DNA from: Nitrospira defluvii
GTDB taxonomy: Bacteria > Nitrospirota > Nitrospiria > Nitrospirales > Nitrospiraceae
Direction: 5' to 3'
Assembly (NCBI RefSeq): GCF_905220995.1
Contig: NZ_CAJNBJ010000022.1
Span: 1 to 64,000, forward strand
DNA length: 64,000 bases
A program made the translations under genes and the position numbers. Below the pieces are notes generated by a model. That model was not told the origin of the DNA. It did not search any database and worked only from the letters and a program-made list of their open reading frames with translations. Shown here piece by piece: positions 1 to 8,385 of this stretch. The stretch's first letter is position 1. Every line of letters begins with the position of its first letter.

Positions 1-2
1 CG

Positions 3-605
3 CGAATGTGCTCCCGCGCCATCCTACTGAACAAGGGGGAGATCGTCCAGGCCGGCGCGGCGCATGACGTCGTGAACCACTATCTGCACGCCGGCCACAT
101 CCAGCCGTCAATCGAATGGCCGGACCCGGCACAGGCCCCGGGCAATGACATCGTGCGCCTGCGGGCAGTCCGCGTCAAAACCGAGGCCGGGCGGATTGCC
201 GACGTTGTGGACATTCGTAACCCCATCCGCGTTGAAATCGAGTATGACATCCTAAAGCCAGGGCACGCGATTGTTGCACAGTTTGGCTTCAACACCGAGG
301 AAGATGTCATCGCATTTATTGCGAATGATCGTGATCCCGCTTGGTATAGGCGACCTCGTCCCGTTGGGCGATATATCAGCACTGCTTGGATTCCAGGTAA
401 TTTTCTTTCAGAGGGAACGATGGTTGTGGGGGGGGGGCTGTTCTCGGAAGATCCATGGCATGAGCATTGTGACGTGCCGCGGGCTGTGGGATTCCGTGTG
501 GTGGACCCAGGGACAGGTGACACGGCGCGAGGTGATGTAACTGGACGATGGGAGGGAGTTGTGCGGCCCCTGCTTCGATGGGCTACAGAGCGTAGCGCAC
601 CATAA
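3..605 (+). CDS. wzt: Polysaccharide ABC transporter ATP-binding protein (Wzt-like), 3' part
   Basis: Partial gene cut by the window start; the reading frame is open to the first bases. The first residues (CSRAILLNKGEIVQAG) match the end of an ABC ATPase domain, where a segment such as 'C.RAI.L..G.I...G' follows the H-loop, so the ATG at position 6 is internal and not the start. The remaining ~170 residues form a beta-rich region like the Wzt C-terminal carbohydrate-binding domain, which recognises the non-reducing end of an undecaprenyl-linked O-polysaccharide before export. Wzt acts at the inner membrane with the permease Wzm, presumably encoded upstream. Odd point: a run of ten G lies inside the coding sequence at 428-437. 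Family assignment is from sequence pattern only. Confidence 0.8.
   Translation, partial: RMCSRAILLNKGEIVQAGAAHDVVNHYLHAGHIQPSIEWPDPAQAPGNDIVRLRAVRVKTEAGRIADVVDIRNPIRVEIEYDILKPGHAIVAQFGFNTEEDVIAFIANDRDPAWYRRPRPVGRYISTAWIPGNFLSEGTMVVGGGLFSEDPWHEHCDVPRAVGFRVVDPGTGDTARGDVTGRWEGVVRPLLRWATERSAP
428..437 (+). repeat. Homopolymeric G tract (10 G) inside wzt
   Basis: Ten consecutive G residues encode the Gly-Gly-Gly of 'MVVGGGLF' in the Wzt C-terminal domain. A one-base slip would shift the frame and cut the domain short. It is the longest G run noticed in the window; runs of eight occur at 5848-5855 and 59358-59365. Confidence 0.9.
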
Positions 606-1230
606 CTAATTGACGTAAGTTCGAGTACTTATATTCATGATCCTTGTTGCAGCCGAACAATGTCATCATGTATCCGGTGCCGGGTGGTGGTTGGTTTCCT
701 AGAGCTCGCTCAGCTCTGATGGAAATGTGTCTGAGCGGGGTTCTGCAAGCTCACGAACAGAATTGCAGGGAGTATACAAGTTGGTCGCCCATGTAGGCTC
801 GGATATCGAAAGACGACTCACAGCTTCCAGTTTGTGGGTATGGGGGGATCATAGGTGTCTCAGCGGAGAATGTATGGACATGGGATGTCTCAATAGCAAC
901 ATTCAGCTGTGAGTTCGTGTCGAGCATAATGTTATTTAAAAAGGTGTTTTAGGTAAAAAATGTTATGGTAAAAAGTTTGGTAGTGCCTTATTTGTCGAGG
1001 GTTTTCCTCTGACTGCGGCAGGAGAGTTGGAGAGGAATGTTATATTCTCTAGGTGCGACCAAAAGGGTATGCAGTGATAGCTGCGCGATAACGTCTTTCG
1101 GATAGTGATCCTCGCGTTCGCTCTAAGTGCGCATGCGTTGCGATAGCGTAGGAAGGGTGCTAGATGCTCTGACGTAGGTGTCCACTGTCGGCGCAGGTGG
1201 AGACAACGATCGATTTCTGGAGGTGGGGAC
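606..1230. other. Intergenic region without a supported gene
   Basis: A stretch of 625 bases between wzt and the cytidylyltransferase gene. Short open frames exist (for example 727-912 +) but show no recognisable protein features. An AT-rich segment at about 930-985 could carry promoter elements, but no convincing -35/-10 pair was identified. The only clear signal is the GGAGGTGGGG Shine-Dalgarno just before the ATG at 1231. It marks a break between the ABC-export genes and the sugar-nucleotide genes. Confidence 0.6.
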
Positions 1231-2001
1231 ATGAAAGCGGTGATTCTAGCAGGGGGATTGGGAACTCGATTGTCTGAGGAAACCGTGCTCCGTCCAAAGC
1301 CGATGGTTGAAATTGGCGGTAAGCCAATCCTCTGGCACATCATGCAAATTCATGCGGTGTACGGAGTGACCGAGTTTGTCATTGCGCTTGGCTATAAAGG
1401 GGAAATGATCAAAGAGTATTTCCTGAATTTCTTTGCCATCAATAATGACTTGTCGGTGGATCTTTCTACTGGAAAAACCATGATTCATGATGGAAATCAG
1501 CCGAAGTGGACAGTTCATCTGGCTGATACGGGACAGACAACGCAAACAGGTGGACGGGTAAAACGATTGAAGAAGTGGCTGGAAAACGATGAAACATTCA
1601 TGTTGACGTATGGGGACGGCGTGGCAGATCTCAATATCAGCAAGTTGATCGAGTTTCATCGTTCCCATGGGAAAATTGCAACCATGACCTCAGTCCGCTC
1701 CCCAGCGAGATTTGGTCGGATTGGGTTTGATGGCGATCGAGTAACTGAGTTTTTTGAAAAGCCTGAGTCCGGGGAGGGGTGGATCAACGGCGGATTTTTT
1801 GTCCTGAATACAAAGGCCTTAGACTATATTGATGGTGATCAAACAGCTTGGGAGCGAGAGCCCGTCGAACGTCTCGCTCACGCCGGCGAAATGGTGGGGT
1901 ATAAGCACTATGGCTTCTGGTCATGCATGGATACCCTAAAAGAAAAGAGTTATCTGGAGGAGTTGTGGAATTCTGGTAAGGCGCCTTGGAAGGTGTGGTA
2001 A
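1231..2001 (+). CDS. rfbF: Glucose-1-phosphate cytidylyltransferase
   Basis: Makes CDP-glucose from CTP and alpha-D-glucose 1-phosphate, the entry step to CDP-linked dideoxy and branched sugars of O-antigens; cytoplasmic. The 256-residue length is normal for RfbF/DdhA. The nucleotidyltransferase signature GGLGTRL lies at residues 8-14 and RPKPM (Lys23) follows, with 'LTYGDGVADL' in the middle supplying the metal-binding Asp. A strong Shine-Dalgarno (GGAGGTGGGG) fixes the ATG. It is the first gene of a long same-strand run. The classic partners RfbG (CDP-glucose 4,6-dehydratase) and RfbH are not recognisable next to it; a UXS-like SDR follows instead. Confidence 0.93.
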   Translation: MKAVILAGGLGTRLSEETVLRPKPMVEIGGKPILWHIMQIHAVYGVTEFVIALGYKGEMIKEYFLNFFAINNDLSVDLSTGKTMIHDGNQPKWTVHLADTGQTTQTGGRVKRLKKWLENDETFMLTYGDGVADLNISKLIEFHRSHGKIATMTSVRSPARFGRIGFDGDRVTEFFEKPESGEGWINGGFFVLNTKALDYIDGDQTAWEREPVERLAHAGEMVGYKHYGFWSCMDTLKEKSYLEELWNSGKAPWKVW

Positions 2002-2087
2002 GGGATGAGAGAAGATACCAACTCTACAATGCCTAACGTAGCTGCGTTTGGACTACAGCGTGCATTAGCCGAGAGGAGCGAGCGTCA

Positions 2088-3221
2088 ATGACCAGTGATA
2101 CATCTTTGTTCGTACAGGCACAGGGATGGTTGGATGAAGACTGGGCGAGAATGGAGAAGACGTTGGGCCCTCGATTGGAGGCGTTGCGCGGAAAGCGTAT
2201 TCTGGTTACGGGAGCAGCGGGCTTTCTCGGGTTTGGGTTTCTTCATTTCTTCTCCTATCTCAATCGGACCTTCTTAAAGAATGGCCGTCTGTCCATCGTC
2301 GCCGCTGACAATTATATCCGGGGTTGCCCACGCTGGCTTACTGAATTGGTGGCTGTGAGCCCAGACATACAGCTGGTTCGACAAGATATTACAAAGCCTT
2401 GGCCACAGTCGACCGCCTCCCGTTTCAACTTCATCATCCACGGCGCATCTATCGCCAGCCCGAAAGTATATCGTCAATATCCGTTGGAGACGCTAGATAC
2501 GAATATTTCCGGCTTACGACATATGCTAGAACTCGCTAAAAGTCATCGGACTGAAAGCATCCTCTATTTTAGTTCGAGTGAGATTTATGGTGATCCGCCA
2601 GCTCATGAGATTCCAACGAACGAGGCCTACCGTGGCAATGTGTCATGTATTGGTCCTCGGGCGTGTTATGACGAATCCAAGCGTTTAGGTGAGACGCTTT
2701 GTTATTTATACTATCAGCAGCATGGCGTGCCTGCGAAGATCGTCCGACCGTTCAATAACTTCGGTCCTGGATTGCGTCTGGCCGACGGCCGCGTCTTGCC
2801 TGATTTTTGTCGCGATATCTTAGCAGATCGCGATATCGTCCTTCGATCGGATGGCAGTCCGACCCGTACCTTCTGCTATGTCTCAGATGCACTGACAGGA
2901 TATCTGCTGACCCTTTTGTCTCGCCATCATGCTGAACCGTTCAACATAGGAAGCGACTCACCTGAAATCTCCATGCATGACCTTGGACGGATGCTGTTGC
3001 AGGTGGCCGGTAGTGCGCGGCAGGTTATCCATAAGCCAAGTGAGGAGGCCGACTATCTGACGGATAACCCCAATCGCCGTTGCCCGAATCTCGCGAAGTC
3101 TCGATCGCTTCTTGGCTATACTCCGCTTGTCGATCTCAGGATCGGTTTGGGCAGAATGTTGCACTGGTATAGGCATTTTGTTGACCTGGAAGAGCTCGCG
3201 GAAGACAAACGTGTTAGCTAA
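2088..3221 (+). CDS. NAD-dependent epimerase/dehydratase (extended SDR, UXS-like)
   Basis: A 377-residue extended short-chain dehydrogenase acting on a nucleotide sugar in the cytoplasm. It has the NAD-binding motif GAAGFLG at residues 42-48, an SSSE segment at 162-165 and the catalytic Y194-x3-K198 in ACYDESKR. The segment 'GPRACYDE.KR' and the C-terminal part resemble UDP-glucuronate decarboxylases (UXS), but there is an N-terminal extension of about 35 residues before the Rossmann fold. Its place between rfbF and ugd allows either a CDP-sugar dehydratase-type or a UDP-glucuronate decarboxylase role; the substrate cannot be read from sequence. A second, more typical UXS lies at 20769, which argues against simple redundancy. 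Confidence 0.75.
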   Translation: MTSDTSLFVQAQGWLDEDWARMEKTLGPRLEALRGKRILVTGAAGFLGFGFLHFFSYLNRTFLKNGRLSIVAADNYIRGCPRWLTELVAVSPDIQLVRQDITKPWPQSTASRFNFIIHGASIASPKVYRQYPLETLDTNISGLRHMLELAKSHRTESILYFSSSEIYGDPPAHEIPTNEAYRGNVSCIGPRACYDESKRLGETLCYLYYQQHGVPAKIVRPFNNFGPGLRLADGRVLPDFCRDILADRDIVLRSDGSPTRTFCYVSDALTGYLLTLLSRHHAEPFNIGSDSPEISMHDLGRMLLQVAGSARQVIHKPSEEADYLTDNPNRRCPNLAKSRSLLGYTPLVDLRIGLGRMLHWYRHFVDLEELAEDKRVS

Positions 3222-3235
3222 CCAGTAAGGTGATC

Positions 3236-4597
3236 ATGAAGATATCAGTAATAGGTACGGGATACGTGGGCCTTGTATCAGGGGCCTGCTTGGCAGAGCG
3301 TGGGCATCAGGTGACCTGTGTTGATATCAGACCGGAGGTTGTGCTGGAAATTAATGCCGGTCGCCCCCCAATTCATGAAGTCGGATTGGAGAATTTGCTT
3401 CGATCAGCCCGCGACAAAGGATTGTTGTCTGCCACCACGGATGCAAAGCCAGCCATTCTCGATTCCGACGTGACGCTGATCTGTGTTGGCACGCCAACGG
3501 TAGATGGGCGGATGGACGTGTCTCAAATTGTGGCTGCCGCGGAGGAAGTCGGAGCAGCTCTAGCGAACAAGCGTGGATACCATGTTGTAGCGGTGAAAAG
3601 TACGGTATTACCAGGAACTACGGAAGGACCGGTGAAGGCTGCGATCGAATCTCACTGTGGCAGGCGTGTCGGTGACGGCTGGGGCTTGTGCATGAACCCA
3701 GAATTTTTGAGGGAAGGTCGGGCTGTCGAGGATTTTAGAGTTCCGGACCGCATCGTCGTTGGTGCCACAGATCCCATCACGGCAGAAGTGTTTCTAAGGG
3801 TCTACGCAGGGTTCACTTGTCCCAAATTAATAACTACACCGCGTACGGCTGAGATGATTAAGTATGTGTCGAATTCTCTGCTTGCGACGATGATTTCATT
3901 TTCGAATGAGATTGGTAACATATGTTCCGCTGTGCCCGGTGTCGACGCACGTTCGGTGTGGAAAGGGGTTCATCTTGATAGGCGACTCACGCCGATCAAT
4001 GGGCAGGTGGGGGGACCTGCAGGAGTTACGGAGTATCTTTGGCATGGTTTAGGATTCGGAGGTAGTTGTTTCCCGAAGGATGTGGCGGCACTTCGAAGTT
4101 TTGGGCGCACAGTTGGTGAACAGACACGAATGTTAGACGCTGTGTTGGATATCAATGCCGACCAGCCTCTCCGAATGGTTGCGCTACTGGAAAAAGAATT
4201 GAGCCTGGCAGGCAAGAATGTGGCGGTGCTCGGTCTCGCATTCAAGCCTGGAACAGATGATTTGCGGGAATCACCGGCATTGCCCTTGGTGGCGGAGCTT
4301 CGAAGGAAGGGCGCGAAGGTCCTCGTTCATGATCCCATTGCCATGCCCCACGCGAAGAGGCGAACCGAGTTTCGAGATGTCGTGTTCGCTGAAAATTGGG
4401 CTGATGCTTTGAGGAAAAGTGATGCCTGTTGCCTCGTGACTGCGTGGCCGGAGTATCGAGAGATTCAGCCGGCGGATTTCTCGCGATTGATGGCCCGTTC
4501 TCTTGTGATAGATGGCCGTGGGGTGTTCGAGCCTGCAGCAATGGTCGAAGCGGGAGTTGTATGGCGTGGTGTCGGATACACGCCGGAGTCCACGTGA
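3236..4597 (+). CDS. ugd: UDP-glucose 6-dehydrogenase
   Basis: Oxidises UDP-glucose to UDP-glucuronate with two NAD+. The N-terminal Rossmann motif is GTGYVG, and the catalytic cysteine is Cys278 in GFGGSCFPKD, the signature of the UDP-glucose class. The C-terminal domain (AVLGLAFKPGTDDLRESPA) is complete. At 453 residues it is typical. A GTG at 3230 is in frame, but the AAGG at 3227-3230 favours the ATG at 3236. It starts 14 bases after the upstream SDR, consistent with one operon. Its product would feed the UXS-like enzymes and any glucuronic acid in the polymer. Confidence 0.92.
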   Translation: MKISVIGTGYVGLVSGACLAERGHQVTCVDIRPEVVLEINAGRPPIHEVGLENLLRSARDKGLLSATTDAKPAILDSDVTLICVGTPTVDGRMDVSQIVAAAEEVGAALANKRGYHVVAVKSTVLPGTTEGPVKAAIESHCGRRVGDGWGLCMNPEFLREGRAVEDFRVPDRIVVGATDPITAEVFLRVYAGFTCPKLITTPRTAEMIKYVSNSLLATMISFSNEIGNICSAVPGVDARSVWKGVHLDRRLTPINGQVGGPAGVTEYLWHGLGFGGSCFPKDVAALRSFGRTVGEQTRMLDAVLDINADQPLRMVALLEKELSLAGKNVAVLGLAFKPGTDDLRESPALPLVAELRRKGAKVLVHDPIAMPHAKRRTEFRDVVFAENWADALRKSDACCLVTAWPEYREIQPADFSRLMARSLVIDGRGVFEPAAMVEAGVVWRGVGYTPEST

Positions 4598-4661
4598 AAG
4601 ACATTTTTTCGATTGAGTGTACGTCCGTATTGTTGTTGTTTTAGCCAAAGGAGATTAGGTG

Positions 4662-5897
4662 ATGTCTCGTGGCGGATGTCGATTTTGTGGAACGCTTCTG
4701 CAGCACGTCTTTCTTGATCTGGGCATGTCTCCGATGGCCAACTCCTATTTAAAGGCTCATCAACTCAACCAGGTGGAGCCATTCTATCCGTTGCGGGCGT
4801 TTGTCTGTGAACGCTGTCTATTGGTGCAATTGGAGGAATTTGAGAGTCCCGACCACATCTTCTCAAACTATGCCTACTTCTCATCCTTTTCCGACATCTT
4901 TCTTCAGCATGCGAAAGACTATGTCGATATGGCTGTGGAACGATTCTCGCTAGGTCCCCAAAGCTATGTCGTTGAAATCGCCAGTAACGATGGCTACTTA
5001 CTGCAGAATTTTGTGAAACGAGGTATTCAGGTATTGGGAATCGAGCCGGCCAAAAACGTGGCGGAAGTGGCCAGCAAGAAAGGGATTCCTTCATGTGTGA
5101 AATTCTTCGGAACTCAGACCGCGCGGGAGTTAGTAACGGAGCAAAGGCGCCCTGACCTAATCATTGGCAACAACGTCTTGGCGCACGTGCCGGACCTGAA
5201 TGATTTTATCGGGGGACTCAAAATCCTTTTAGCGCCTGAGGGAATTATCACGATGGAGTTTCCTCATTTGATGCATCTTATGGCGCTGAATCAGTTTGAT
5301 ACAATTTATCATGAACATTTTTCATATTTTTCACTCACCACTGTGATTCAGATTTTTGAGAAGCATGGACTAACCATTTTCGACGTCGATGAAATATCAA
5401 CGCATGGTGGTTCGTTACGAGTCTATGCTCGTCATGAGGAGATTCAGTCCAACCCGGTTACGGAACGATTGCAGGTGCTCAAAAAGAAGGAAGAAGCATT
5501 GGGGTTTGCGACGCTTCCTCACTACCTTTCCTTTTCTGAGAAAGCGCGAGAGACAAAACGCGCGCTTCTCGACTTCCTGATCCGTGCAAAACGTGAGGGA
5601 AAATCGGTCGTCGCCTATGGAGCCGCAGCGAAGGCCAGTACGTTGCTCAATTATTGCGGGGTGCGAGAAGACTTTGTTGATTATCTCGTGGATAGAAGCA
5701 CGTACAAGCAAGGACATTGGCTTCCCGGGGTCCATATTCCCATTCACGACCCAGAGCGCGTCAAGGTAACCAAACCCGAGTATGTGTTGATTCTTGCCTG
5801 GAATCTCAAAGACGAAATTATGAAGCAGATGAGTTATGTCCGAACTTGGGGGGGGCAGTTTGTTGTGCCAATTCCAGAAGTTCGAATATGCCCCTGA
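4662..5897 (+). CDS. Sugar C-methyltransferase (Methyltransf_13/14 type)
   Basis: A 411-residue SAM-dependent methyltransferase of the NDP-hexose C-methyltransferase type (TylC3-like), which adds a branching methyl to a 4-keto sugar nucleotide. The N-terminus has a zinc-binding pair of CxxC motifs (CRFC and CERC). The SAM-binding segment is VVEIASNDGYLLQNF. The C-terminal half with 'VAYGAAAKASTLLNY' is the family's C-terminal domain. The Shine-Dalgarno AAAGGAG supports ATG 4662 over the in-frame GTG three bases earlier. An eight-G run lies near the 3' end (5848-5855). Together with rfbF it suggests a CDP-linked branched sugar, such as those of the yersiniose type; the exact sugar is inference. 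Confidence 0.85.
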   Translation: MSRGGCRFCGTLLQHVFLDLGMSPMANSYLKAHQLNQVEPFYPLRAFVCERCLLVQLEEFESPDHIFSNYAYFSSFSDIFLQHAKDYVDMAVERFSLGPQSYVVEIASNDGYLLQNFVKRGIQVLGIEPAKNVAEVASKKGIPSCVKFFGTQTARELVTEQRRPDLIIGNNVLAHVPDLNDFIGGLKILLAPEGIITMEFPHLMHLMALNQFDTIYHEHFSYFSLTTVIQIFEKHGLTIFDVDEISTHGGSLRVYARHEEIQSNPVTERLQVLKKKEEALGFATLPHYLSFSEKARETKRALLDFLIRAKREGKSVVAYGAAAKASTLLNYCGVREDFVDYLVDRSTYKQGHWLPGVHIPIHDPERVKVTKPEYVLILAWNLKDEIMKQMSYVRTWGGQFVVPIPEVRICP

Positions 5898-5911
5898 TAG
5901 AGAAATAGCGC

Positions 5912-7276
5912 ATGGCTCTTGTGCTGAATGATTCTGGCGGATTGAACTTCGTAAGAGCTGGTGACGTGAAAAGCTTCGAGTCAAAGACGGGTCTTTCGGA
6001 TGGTAGCGGCGAGGAGATGTATCAACTCATCGCCGAACTTTATCCGATCTGTCGGAGTATTACAGGTCAGGGCATCCGAGAAACCTTCGGGCGTATTCAA
6101 CAACATATTCCGTTGACGATCACAGAAGTGCCTAGCGGAACTCAGGTTTTTGATTGGATGGTCCCGCTTGAGTGGAATATTCGGGATGCATACGTGGCTG
6201 ATAGGCGAGGAATCCGAATTATTGATTTTAAACAATCCAACTTGCACGTGGTAAGTTATAGCACCCCGATTTCGGCGCGTATGTCGCTACGAGAGCTCAA
6301 AGAACACCTCTTTACATTGCCGGATCATCCGGAGTGGATTCCTTATAGAACATCCTATTACAAAGAGTCGTGGGGATTTTGTCTGAGTCATCGTCAATAT
6401 CTTGAGCTTCTAGATGAGGATTATGATGTGGTGATTGACTCGTCTTTGGAGAAGGGACATTTGACCTACGGTGAATACTATTTGCCCGGGGAAACCGCAG
6501 ACGAGGTGCTCATCTCATGTCATGCCTGCCATCCATCTCTCTGCAATGACAACTTATCGGGGATCGCAGTTGCGACCTTCTTGGCCAAATCGTTGCAGGC
6601 TCGTTCACGTCGATACTCCTATCGCTTCCTGTTTCTTCCGGTCACTATCGGGGCGATCACTTGGCTGGCCCTCAATCAACGACATGTATCCAACATCAAG
6701 CATGGCTTTGTTTTAACCGGTGTGGGTGATGAGGGTGGCTTCACCTACAAGAAAACTCGAGATGGTGCTGCTGACATTGATGCGGCGTTCGCCCATGTCT
6801 TACGACACTCGGGAGAGTTGTTTGAGGTTACCGAATTCATTCCTTATGGATATGATGAGCGCCAGTATGGCTCACCAGGGTTTAATCTCCCCGTCGGCTG
6901 CTTCATGCGTCGGGCTAATGGAGGATATCCGGAGTATCATACTTCTGCCGACAATCTTGACTTTGTCAAACCGACATCCCTTTCGCGATCGCTTGAAGTT
7001 GTTCGGTCAGTTGTCGAAGTCCTGGAGGCAAACAGGAGGTACGTCAACACGTCCCCTTTCTGCGAGCCACAGCTTGGCAAGCGAGGTCTTTATCGCGCAA
7101 TTGGAGGTAACGTTACGGGTCGAAGCGCGGAAATGGCTTTTCTCTGGGTCTTGAATCTGTCTGACGGTAGTCACACATTGTTGCAAATTGCCGAACGATC
7201 CGGCCTACCCTTTTCAACCATCAAGCTGGCCGCGGACGAGTTGGAGGGGCAGGGATTGCTCCGTCGCTCTGGCTGA
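5912..7276 (+). CDS. DUF4910 protein: M28 aminopeptidase-like domain plus winged helix
   Basis: A 454-residue protein of the DUF4910/DUF2172 type. The body resembles zinc aminopeptidases of clan MH: 'SCHACHPSLCNDNLSG' looks like a metal-binding segment, with later conserved 'DERQYGSPGFNLPVG' and 'YHTSADNLDFV'. The last ~70 residues look like a winged helix (LLQIAERSGLPFSTIKLAADEL). No signal peptide is seen, so it is probably cytoplasmic. Family members commonly sit beside sugar C-methyltransferases in surface-polysaccharide loci, as here, 14 bases downstream. The biochemical role is unknown; it may hydrolyse or rearrange a sugar nucleotide or an amide. The start is uncertain: homologous sequence begins near residue 36 and there is no clear Shine-Dalgarno at 5912. 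Confidence 0.8.
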   Translation: MALVLNDSGGLNFVRAGDVKSFESKTGLSDGSGEEMYQLIAELYPICRSITGQGIRETFGRIQQHIPLTITEVPSGTQVFDWMVPLEWNIRDAYVADRRGIRIIDFKQSNLHVVSYSTPISARMSLRELKEHLFTLPDHPEWIPYRTSYYKESWGFCLSHRQYLELLDEDYDVVIDSSLEKGHLTYGEYYLPGETADEVLISCHACHPSLCNDNLSGIAVATFLAKSLQARSRRYSYRFLFLPVTIGAITWLALNQRHVSNIKHGFVLTGVGDEGGFTYKKTRDGAADIDAAFAHVLRHSGELFEVTEFIPYGYDERQYGSPGFNLPVGCFMRRANGGYPEYHTSADNLDFVKPTSLSRSLEVVRSVVEVLEANRRYVNTSPFCEPQLGKRGLYRAIGGNVTGRSAEMAFLWVLNLSDGSHTLLQIAERSGLPFSTIKLAADELEGQGLLRRSG

Positions 7277-7430
7277 CGTGCCGAGTGTTTGCGCTGGCGT
7301 GAATCTGAACTCTTCATGATGGCGCGATACATGGTTGTCGAGAGATGTGTAGGCGTTTGTTACTGACTGTAGGTTGCGATTCAGTTTCGAAGGCGCAACG
7401 TTGCGTGTGTAACGCCAAAGGAGATGTCGA

Positions 7431-8372
7431 ATGAATAACACCATTTACCATGACGCCCGGTTAAGCGATGACGAGAGAAGAAGTCTGATTTTTGAAGGGC
7501 AGTTGATGGCGTATTCACCCCGAGAGCATTCCCTAGCATTGGTGGCTCATGCACGCAAGTTGATCGAAGAAGCTTTTGCCCCGCTTGATCCTGAGACAGC
7601 ACAATTCCACATGCCGGTTGAACAGTATGCCGAAGTACTCGGTAAGCTGAAGCCGCAGTTTATTCATCACCCAGACTCGAAGAAGCATCTGAAGGCGTTG
7701 CTAGTGGAAATGGGAGCAGATCCCGACAAAACGTATTTTGATGTGCCCAAAATGCGAAGTTCGACGAGTGATAACTATCTGACGACCGGGATTGCATATG
7801 CGTGGCACCCGCATCGCGATACGTGGTATTCGGCCCCTCCTTGCCAAATCAATTGGTGGATTCCGATATACGACATCCGTTCGGATAATGCGATGGCATT
7901 CCACCCTATGTACTGGAATCGAGTTGTCAAGAATGATTCCCGTAGTCACAATTACTATGAGTGGAACAAGCAGCATCGGGGTGGGCACGTTTCTCAGTTT
8001 CTTAAAGCCGATCCACGACCGCTTTCCAAGCCTATCGAGGCTATCGAGATCGATCCGCAAATTCGCATCATTGTTCCTGCGGGGGGTATTATTCTGTTCT
8101 CCGCAGCTCAACTGCATTCGAGTGTGCCGAATACCTCCGGCAAGACGCGATTCAGCATCGATTTCCGTGTCGTGAATGTGGATGACGCTGCCGCTCGTCG
8201 CGGGGCGCCTCGTGTTGATGAAGAGTGTACGGGAACTACGATGCGGGATTATCTGAGAGTAACGGACTTGTCGCAAATTCCTGCCGAGATCGTCGCTCTC
8301 TACGACGATGGTGCGCACGAAGGCGGTGAGTTGCGGTACAAGCCAAAAGATATCCCAACCCCCTCGCTGTAA
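7431..8372 (+). CDS. Phytanoyl-CoA-dioxygenase-like Fe(II)/2-oxoglutarate oxygenase
   Basis: A 313-residue protein with the features of an iron- and 2-oxoglutarate-dependent oxygenase. His128-Arg129-Asp130 is a candidate HxD metal motif, followed about 100 residues later by His229 and by Arg240 as a possible 2-oxoglutarate ligand, within a predicted double-stranded beta-helix ('VPAGGIILFSAAQLHSS'). The Shine-Dalgarno is AAAGGAG. A perfect 12-base palindrome lies upstream at 7394-7405 but may be chance. Its position between the DUF4910 gene and an SDR suggests hydroxylation or oxidation of a sugar nucleotide or glycan; the substrate is unknown. Confidence 0.75.
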   Translation: MNNTIYHDARLSDDERRSLIFEGQLMAYSPREHSLALVAHARKLIEEAFAPLDPETAQFHMPVEQYAEVLGKLKPQFIHHPDSKKHLKALLVEMGADPDKTYFDVPKMRSSTSDNYLTTGIAYAWHPHRDTWYSAPPCQINWWIPIYDIRSDNAMAFHPMYWNRVVKNDSRSHNYYEWNKQHRGGHVSQFLKADPRPLSKPIEAIEIDPQIRIIVPAGGIILFSAAQLHSSVPNTSGKTRFSIDFRVVNVDDAAARRGAPRVDEECTGTTMRDYLRVTDLSQIPAEIVALYDDGAHEGGELRYKPKDIPTPSL

Positions 8373-8385
8373 GCGTATTGCATCT

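Noticed and set aside
727-912. Short + strand open frame (61 codons) in the first intergenic region
   Set aside because: No Shine-Dalgarno of note, no recognisable protein pattern and biased composition typical of chance frames.
963-1343. Minus-strand open frame upstream of and overlapping rfbF
   Set aside because: It runs into the clear rfbF coding sequence on the opposite strand and has no protein features.
7394-7405. Perfect 12-base palindrome CGCAACGTTGCG upstream of the oxygenase-like gene
   Set aside because: Several such palindromes are expected by chance in 64 kb, and no second copy or adjacent promoter was seen.
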